Source: Syntrophothermus lipocalidus DSM 12680 (GTDB lineage: Bacteria > Bacillota > Syntrophomonadia > Syntrophomonadales > Syntrophothermaceae). From it: a stretch of DNA of 64,000 nucleotides. The DNA is taken from NCBI RefSeq assembly GCF_000092405.1, contig NC_014220.1, positions 1,426,001-1,490,000 of the forward strand. Reading direction: 5' to 3'. The notes under the pieces are model-generated. The model did not search any database. It saw nothing but the letters and a program-made list of their open reading frames with translations, and was not told the DNA's origin. The position numbers and the translations under genes are program-made. Positions 59,160 through 64,000 of this stretch are shown piece after piece. Numbering within the stretch: position 1 is the stretch's first letter; every line of letters begins with the position of its first letter.

Positions 59160-59818
59160 TGTTCCATCCGCTCCTTTGCTTTCTCTTTCTGACCGGACCG
59201 GAGTAATTGAAATATATCCGAATCAACAAGACTCTGAAAAACCTGCTGGCGCCGGGCAATATCATCGGGATACGTTTTTTTAACGAGGTCACGAGCAGCC
59301 CCTAACATTTCCGTAAACTCACCGTATTCATCGGTAATAACCGACTCCAGTAGCTCCCGCACCCTTCTTGCCCACAAGGGGCTATTACCCCCAGTTGATA
59401 CGGCTATGGATAAGGGTCCCCTCCTGAGCACTGATGGCACTATGAAGGTACATTCCTCTGGTTTGTCTACAACGTTTACGAGTATCCCCCGCCTTTCGCA
59501 AAGGCGGGCAATGGACGCGTTTACCTCGTCTTGGTCCGTGGCACAAAACACCATAAAAACCCCGTCGAGGTCTGTCTCCTCGAACCCCTTCCGGATCATG
59601 GTCAATCCGGGCTCACCAGCCAGCGTCTGAACCCCCGATGCCATTTCCGGGGCTACAACCTTGACCCTCGCTCCACATTGCAGAAGGCTCTTAACCTTAC
59701 GCAGAGCCACGTCCCCGCCGCCTACGACCAAACACTCGCGACCTTGAATATCTAGAAAGATTGGGAACAAATGTTTCGTGCCGTACACGTCCTCACCACG
59801 GAAAAGGGTCTTCCTCAA
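59135..59818 (-). CDS. Precorrin-2 dehydrogenase (SirC/Met8 type)
   Basis: NAD-dependent oxidation of precorrin-2 to sirohydrochlorin; Met8/CysG-N homologues may also insert iron. 227 aa: FPIFLDIQGRECLVVGGGDV with the NAD motif, KVVAPEMASGV, FCATDQDEVNASIARLCERR, VNVVDKPEECTFIVPS, and ISTGGNSPL-like SIAVSTGGNSPLWARRVREL. Start uncertain between TTG 59818 and GTG 59788. It lies between tatA and hemA. No separate CbiX/SirB chelatase is seen in the window. Confidence 0.88.
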   Translation of the reverse strand: MRKTLFRGEDVYGTKHLFPIFLDIQGRECLVVGGGDVALRKVKSLLQCGARVKVVAPEMASGVQTLAGEPGLTMIRKGFEETDLDGVFMVFCATDQDEVNASIARLCERRGILVNVVDKPEECTFIVPSVLRRGPLSIAVSTGGNSPLWARRVRELLESVITDEYGEFTEMLGAARDLVKKTYPDDIARRQQVFQSLVDSDIFQLLRSGQKEKAKERMEQCIFSLPG

Positions 59819-59829
59819 GACCCCGAATC

Positions 59830-60015
59830 CTATTTCTCGCTTTTATCTTGAAGTTGCTCTTCAAACTCTTGATCTTTTGCCTTCCGGAAATTTCCAAGGG
59901 CCTTGCCCACTGCTTGTCCGACCTGTGGGAGTTTCCCTGGTCCGACAATTATTAGGACTATGACCAGAACTAGTAGCAATTCCCATGGACCAATGTTGCC
60001 GATAAGCCCAAACAT
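59830..60015 (-). CDS. tatA: Twin-arginine translocase TatA-type subunit
   Basis: A 61-aa Tat pore subunit: one N-terminal membrane helix (IGPWELLLVLVIVLIIVGPG), the FGP-like VGPGKLPQVGQAVGKALGNF amphipathic helix, and a charged tail. It exports folded proteins such as formate dehydrogenase with cofactors. ATG 60015 is seven bases after GGAGG. Placed between fdhE and sirC, near the formate dehydrogenase. TatC is not in the window. Confidence 0.92.
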   Translation of the reverse strand: MFGLIGNIGPWELLLVLVIVLIIVGPGKLPQVGQAVGKALGNFRKAKDQEFEEQLQDKSEK

Positions 60016-60064
60016 CAAATGACCTCCTCCAAATCACTTGCCGATATCCCCGCTTCAGCTAATT

Positions 60065-60898
60065 TTAATTGAAGTCGGTTTCCCGGCGTCCATACCCTCT
60101 CTGCTCTGCCAGCAAGTCCAAATAAATGGTCTTAATGTTGGTAATAAACAAATCGGTGCGGGCTTTGCCCCTCCGTTCATCATAATTCTTCAGATAGCCT
60201 TTACACTTCTCGCAAACAAAGACCTGATTGGCGTCGTCACCATCTACCACAAAATACTTGATGGTAGAAGGCTCCGAGTTTCCACAGTAGACGCAAGCCA
60301 GGTAGCGGTGTTCCCACTCCGTAAAACATTCTTCACAGAAGAGGAAACGCCTGCCATCAGTAGCCCGAACCCGCGATATGCTCGGCATAGCTCCGCACAC
60401 AGGGCACACCCCTTTGCCCCACCCCAGCGATTCGTCTTCGCGTATCGATTGCTCGTAGGGAAGAGCAAATACCCGCAAGAATGGGCGTACTGCATGCTGG
60501 CTAATCATGGTCATGATACTTGCTGGAACCCCTGTTTCGTTCTCCAGCCCGGAAAAGTACTTCTTATCATTTTCTAATGCCCGCGTCAACAGTTCGCCAT
60601 AATCTAGTTCATCTTTGATATCCATAATTCGGTCCACAAAAAGTGATGCCTTTTCTCTTTTATCCTTAAGCAACTGAGCAAAACTTAGAAATGCCTCGCG
60701 GTATTCTGTAAGATCGACTTCAAAATCCAGAAATTCTAAAAGTGGGCGGTCCTCACGTTTCAGTAAAGGTATTGCATCGACTTTTTTCGAGTCTGTCTTT
60801 TTCTTAAGACGAAAAAATAACTCGTTCTGCCAGCTTTCCACATCCTCGTAAAACTCTACGAACCCTTCCGGTAAGGTTACCGGAACCGACTTATCCAT
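60065..60898 (-). CDS. fdhE: FdhE-type formate dehydrogenase accessory protein
   Basis: A 277-aa rubredoxin-like zinc/iron protein needed to make respiratory formate dehydrogenases active. Four CxxC knuckles are seen: CPVCGAMPS, CEECFTEWEHRYLACVYCG, and CEKCKGYLKNYDER. ATG 60898 is nine bases after AGGGG. It stands downstream of the fdn operon past a hairpin and upstream of tatA. Confidence 0.9.
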   Translation of the reverse strand: MDKSVPVTLPEGFVEFYEDVESWQNELFFRLKKKTDSKKVDAIPLLKREDRPLLEFLDFEVDLTEYREAFLSFAQLLKDKREKASLFVDRIMDIKDELDYGELLTRALENDKKYFSGLENETGVPASIMTMISQHAVRPFLRVFALPYEQSIREDESLGWGKGVCPVCGAMPSISRVRATDGRRFLFCEECFTEWEHRYLACVYCGNSEPSTIKYFVVDGDDANQVFVCEKCKGYLKNYDERRGKARTDLFITNIKTIYLDLLAEQRGYGRRETDFN

Positions 60899-60960
60899 AC
60901 TCACACTCCCCTAGCGGTACTGAACTTGATGATATTATCCCAGAAAGGCCCCGCTTTGTA

Positions 60961-60993
60961 AAGGAAGAAGGGGGGCTTCCCCCCCCATTCTTC
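60961..60993 (-). terminator. Strong GC hairpin after the formate dehydrogenase operon
   Basis: GAAGAAGGGGGG pairs with a C8 run plus TTCTTC with small bulges; the minus-strand tail CCTTTAC is poor in T. It may stop or dampen transcription between fdnI and fdhE. Confidence 0.5.
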
Positions 60994-61017
60994 TTTATCA
61001 AGGCTGGTAGTGATAAT

Positions 61018-61701
61018 TTAATTAGCTTTAGCTTTTTCCCCGTAGGTTTCGTCATACCAGATCTTATGATGATGTTCCGCCCAGTCGGCTCTGACCGTTC
61101 CTTTCCACATTCCCCAGAAAGACTCGCCCGAACCCGGGTGGAAGGAACCGAGGTAAGCGTGCATGCACACCATGAAGGCCGAGAATATCATGGCCAGGTC
61201 GTGAACCGGGTAGCATATGCTCACCAGCCAGGCCGGGAATATCTGCGGGAACCACATGATATACCCGCTCAGCATTAAGAGTAGAACACACGTAGGGGTG
61301 ATTATCGAGTTACCCTTCTCACCACCGTTGAACCTGGTCTGGGGCGGCATCTTCACCTTGAACCCGAAGAACTCTAACGGGAAGAGGACCAAGAAGATTA
61401 TATCATTTACCCCGAACCGGAACAGGTCCATAATCCATTTCCCTAAGCCCCTGATGCCGAACACCGCACCGTAAATCACGAATATGGTCATACCCACAGC
61501 CGCGATACGGTGCACCAACCCAGCTCCCCGGTAACCGCCAAATATAGCAGCCAGCCAGTCCGCCCCATCCACGAAGAGGATGAGACCGGTAAACAGGCAC
61601 AGAAGGTAGGTTACCGTATGGCCCCAGTGGGTTATACGGGCAGTCAGGTTAAAACGTTCTACCCGAGGTACGTCTTCTTTGTACGGTACCAACCACTGCA
61701 T
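61018..61701 (-). CDS. fdnI: Formate dehydrogenase, cytochrome b (gamma) subunit
   Basis: Membrane anchor that passes electrons between the Fe-S subunit and quinone by heme b. 227 aa with about four helices. Candidate heme His in ARITHWGHTVTYLL, GLVHRIAAVGM, and VHDLAMIFSAFMVCMHAYLG. ATG 61701 overlaps the fdnH stop in TGATG. Matches FdnI/cytochrome b556 proteins. Heme for it could come from the adjacent heme operon. Confidence 0.93.
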   Translation of the reverse strand: MQWLVPYKEDVPRVERFNLTARITHWGHTVTYLLCLFTGLILFVDGADWLAAIFGGYRGAGLVHRIAAVGMTIFVIYGAVFGIRGLGKWIMDLFRFGVNDIIFLVLFPLEFFGFKVKMPPQTRFNGGEKGNSIITPTCVLLLMLSGYIMWFPQIFPAWLVSICYPVHDLAMIFSAFMVCMHAYLGSFHPGSGESFWGMWKGTVRADWAEHHHKIWYDETYGEKAKAN

Positions 61702-62564
61702 CACTCATGCCCCCCTTCTTCGGCTTTGCCCTCATTGGCCGCTATGAACCGGGTGGTGAAGAAGCTGACCACCGAGGCCCCTAAGGCCAGCGGTATCAAC
61801 CAGCCTATATAAGGCTGTACTATCTTCTGCCAGAAACCAATCTGACCAGGTGTCTTCGGTTCTGCCGGTAATCCATAAACCTCCGGCTTGTAACCTAGAA
61901 CGTACACCACGTTAGCGTACCCGGCTCCGTAAAGGGTAGCCTCAGGATACCCGTTCTCCCGCAGGTACTTTACCCTCTCGTGAGCGTAGCTTAACAGCTC
62001 GGACTCTTCCCCAAACCGCAGGGCTCCCGAAGGGCAGGTCTTGACACATGCCGGTACGTAAGTCCCCAGTTCGGCTGCCTGTCCCTGCTCGGGCCAGTCG
62101 CTCAATGGATATGCCTTGAACTTCCCTGATTCCAACCCGGCCTGAACCCGGTTGGCGCACAGGGTACACTTGGTAACGATGTCCTCCCGCTTCAGGTATT
62201 TGGGAACGTTCCACGGGCACGCGTAGTGGCAGTACTGGCAACCGATACAGCGGCTGGGATCGTGAACCGTGGCTCCCCATTCGTTCTTGGAATAAGCTTG
62301 CCGCGGGCAAACTTCCATACACGCCGGCTCGTCGCAGTGCATGCACTGGTGTTTCCTGAACAGCCACTGGATACCTTTCGCCGGATCCACGTATTCGGTG
62401 AACTTTACCAGAGTGTAGGTTTCGGCGTTGGTGTCCTTGTGGCTCTGGTAACTGTTCGTGGGTTCGATGACTGCTGGATTCTGGTTCCAGTTCTTGCATG
62501 CAACCTGGCAGCCCCGGCAGGCGGTACATTTGGTAACGTCTATGACTTTTATCAGCTTCGCCAT
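61701..62564 (-). CDS. fdnH: Formate dehydrogenase, iron-sulfur (beta) subunit
   Basis: A 287-aa four-cluster ferredoxin subunit: CTACRGCQVACKNW, CMHCDEPACMEVCP, CIGCQYCHYACPWNVP, and CTLCANRVQAGLESGK with PACVKTCPSGAL. A C-terminal membrane helix (YIGWLIPLALGASVVSFF) ties it to FdnI. ATG 62564 is eight bases after AGGAGG, which lies in the end of fdnG. Two bases after the fdnG stop. Electron path from the Mo/W site to heme b. Confidence 0.95.
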   Translation of the reverse strand: MAKLIKVIDVTKCTACRGCQVACKNWNQNPAVIEPTNSYQSHKDTNAETYTLVKFTEYVDPAKGIQWLFRKHQCMHCDEPACMEVCPRQAYSKNEWGATVHDPSRCIGCQYCHYACPWNVPKYLKREDIVTKCTLCANRVQAGLESGKFKAYPLSDWPEQGQAAELGTYVPACVKTCPSGALRFGEESELLSYAHERVKYLRENGYPEATLYGAGYANVVYVLGYKPEVYGLPAEPKTPGQIGFWQKIVQPYIGWLIPLALGASVVSFFTTRFIAANEGKAEEGGHE

Positions 62565-62566
62565 CC

Positions 62567-64000
62567 TTACGCCCTCCTTACATCGCACAGCCAGGCTTTA
62601 TACTCGGGAATCATCGAGTTCGGGTCGCCCACATGCGGCGTGAGACGGTTGGCCGGGTCCCCTTTGGCATAACCCTTGAAGCCGTAGTGCCAGGTCATAC
62701 CGATCTGGTGAACTTCTTTGCCGTCGATAATAAACGGTTTTAACCGTTTGGTGACGAATGCCACGGCCTTGATGTCGCCTCTGGTAGTAGAGACGATGAC
62801 CTTATCCCCGTTCTTGATTCCCTTCAGCCTTGCCAGTTCTTCGCTGATCTCTACGAACATATTGGGCATAAGTTCTGCCAGCCACGGCAGGTTACGGGTA
62901 AGGGCTCCGGTCTGCCAGTGCTCGGTGACGCGATAAGTTGTACCTATGATCGGGAACTTGTCCGCTACACCTCGTTTGTCGGGATCCCAGGCCTTGGCCA
63001 CGGGGTTGAACTGGCTGCCGTTCAAAAGGTTCTTCGTTACCGGGCTTTCCCATGGCTCGTAGTGCTCGGGGAACGGGCCATCCTTCATGCCATTTGTTGA
63101 ATACAGGCATGCAACCCCTTCTGGCCGCATCAGGTACGGAATAGCAGCACACGGCTCGGTTGTAGGAGCAAGATACTTGTTGAAGTCGGGCACGTCATCT
63201 CCTACCCACATTCCCATGGTGCCAGGCTTCTTGGGATCGCCAGGCGCGTTCGGATCCCACTTGAACAACGCTCTTGCCTCATCGCCCGGCCATGGAGTTC
63301 CATCAGGCCGAATTGAACAACGGTTGTAAACTATGCGCCGGTTCAGCGGCCAAGACCAAGACCATTTGGAGAACAGACCTAGACCGGTCTTGGAGTTGTC
63401 GGTGTTGTTCCTCCACATCGGCTTGTAATCCAAGGAACCGTCTTCTTTAGTTGTCATGCAGCCAGAATAGACCCAACATCCGCAAGCCGTGCTGCCATCA
63501 TCAGCCAGCTTGGTGAAGTTCTCTACCGGTTTACCATCGGCCACAGTATAGCCGTTTAGCTCCAAACCAACCTTGATGGGCTCGGGCTCTTCGCCTTCAC
63601 CGTACGGACCCCATACGAGCTTGGTGATAGGCTCGTCCTGAGGCTTGGTACTGCCTTCGTAAAGTTTCTTAATTCTCTTGGCCAGCTCGTTGATTATCCA
63701 CAGGTCAGGCTTAGACTCGCCCAGCGGGTCAGCTGCCTTCCAGCGGTACTGCATCCACCGTCCAGTATTGGAAGCAGTTCCTTCCTTCTCGTAAACACCG
63801 GCTGCAGGTAAGAAGAAGACCTCGGTCTCAATATCAGAAGGCTTCAGCTTAGGAACCTTATCGTTTTCTACCGGCCTCTCCCATGCCGTGTAGGACCAAA
63901 ACTCTGCCGTTTCATGCAACCAAAGATCCAGTACAACCAGCCACTTCAGTTTGGTAAGTGCAATCTGTTCTTTGTTGGCATTAGGCCCGCCTACGATCGG
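62567..64000 (-). CDS. fdnG: Formate dehydrogenase catalytic (alpha) subunit, 5' end outside window
   Basis: The C-terminal 477 codons of a molybdopterin (Mo/W) oxidoreductase; the frame is open to the window edge. The upstream part reads KLKWLVVLDLWLHETAEFW, as in other FdhA proteins, then EVFFLPAAGVYEKEGTASNT and the C-terminal molybdopterin dinucleotide-binding domain (PNMFVEISEELARLKGIKNG, TTRGDIKAVAFVTKRLKPF). The Sec/Cys active site, N-terminal cluster and any twin-arginine signal lie beyond base 64000. First gene of the fdnG-H-I set. Neighbouring tatA and fdhE fit an outward-facing enzyme. Confidence 0.93.
   Translation of the reverse strand, partial: PIVGGPNANKEQIALTKLKWLVVLDLWLHETAEFWSYTAWERPVENDKVPKLKPSDIETEVFFLPAAGVYEKEGTASNTGRWMQYRWKAADPLGESKPDLWIINELAKRIKKLYEGSTKPQDEPITKLVWGPYGEGEEPEPIKVGLELNGYTVADGKPVENFTKLADDGSTACGCWVYSGCMTTKEDGSLDYKPMWRNNTDNSKTGLGLFSKWSWSWPLNRRIVYNRCSIRPDGTPWPGDEARALFKWDPNAPGDPKKPGTMGMWVGDDVPDFNKYLAPTTEPCAAIPYLMRPEGVACLYSTNGMKDGPFPEHYEPWESPVTKNLLNGSQFNPVAKAWDPDKRGVADKFPIIGTTYRVTEHWQTGALTRNLPWLAELMPNMFVEISEELARLKGIKNGDKVIVSTTRGDIKAVAFVTKRLKPFIIDGKEVHQIGMTWHYGFKGYAKGDPANRLTPHVGDPNSMIPEYKAWLCDVRRA

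Overview
This window looks like chromosome from an anaerobic, spore-forming Firmicute of the Clostridia. The spore evidence is a coat-F protein, a YyaC protease, a DacF carboxypeptidase and a 3D-domain protein. Firmicute-type Shine-Dalgarno sites, a T-box leader and many GTG/TTG starts agree. The metabolic genes (ETF plus a membrane ETF:quinone-type oxidoreductase, 3-hydroxybutyryl-CoA dehydrogenase, a membrane formate dehydrogenase, indolepyruvate:ferredoxin oxidoreductase, MetV/MetF with Hdr-like partners) suggest a syntrophic fatty- or amino-acid oxidiser close to Syntrophomonadaceae such as Syntrophothermus. That placement is inference; no rRNA is present. I saw no insertion sequence, prophage structural gene or CRISPR array.

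Layout. 1-7 kb: 3' truncated class A PBP, CorA transporter, Old Yellow Enzyme-type reductase, repeat beta-propeller protein and spore-coat genes. 7-13 kb: yyaC-hisC-iorB-iorA-speE on the minus strand and hsp20 on plus. 13-20 kb: a DnaD-like/DnaB-like/small-protein cassette, a beta-CASP nuclease, and a T-box-controlled Lrp regulator/aminotransferase operon. 20.7-25 kb: HdrA-like FAD protein, metF, metV and an Fe-S/MvhD fusion. 25-31 kb: dacF, macro domain, Nudix, UbiB-type kinase, phasin-like and DegV genes. 31-43 kb: tRNA-Lys, a radical SAM protein with no normal start codon, zinc-ribbon membrane proteins around a broken gene, a BTAD regulator, an ECF sigma/anti-sigma/SIMPL operon, tRNA-Leu and a 3D-domain protein. 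43-64 kb: coaD, hbd, emo-etfA-etfB, cheR, then the whole siroheme-dependent (Ahb) heme pathway, tatA, fdhE and a 5' truncated formate dehydrogenase operon.

How the genes work together. The last 20 kb reads as one bioenergetic block. Hbd and EtfAB handle beta-oxidation electrons; the EMO-type membrane protein would pass ETF electrons to quinone; FdnGHI would exchange quinone electrons with formate outside the membrane. Both membrane proteins are expected to carry heme b, and the genes between them make heme from glutamyl-tRNA through siroheme (hemA, hemL, hemB, hemC, cobA-hemD, sirC, ahbA-D). FdhE and TatA fit maturation and export of the formate dehydrogenase. The MetV/MetF block looks like a compact methylene-tetrahydrofolate reductase complex in which HdrA functions are split over two polypeptides.

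Limits. Starts were chosen by eye from Shine-Dalgarno position and family N-termini. Promoter and terminator calls rest on sequence pattern only. No similarity search was run, so product names come from recognised motifs and gene order.
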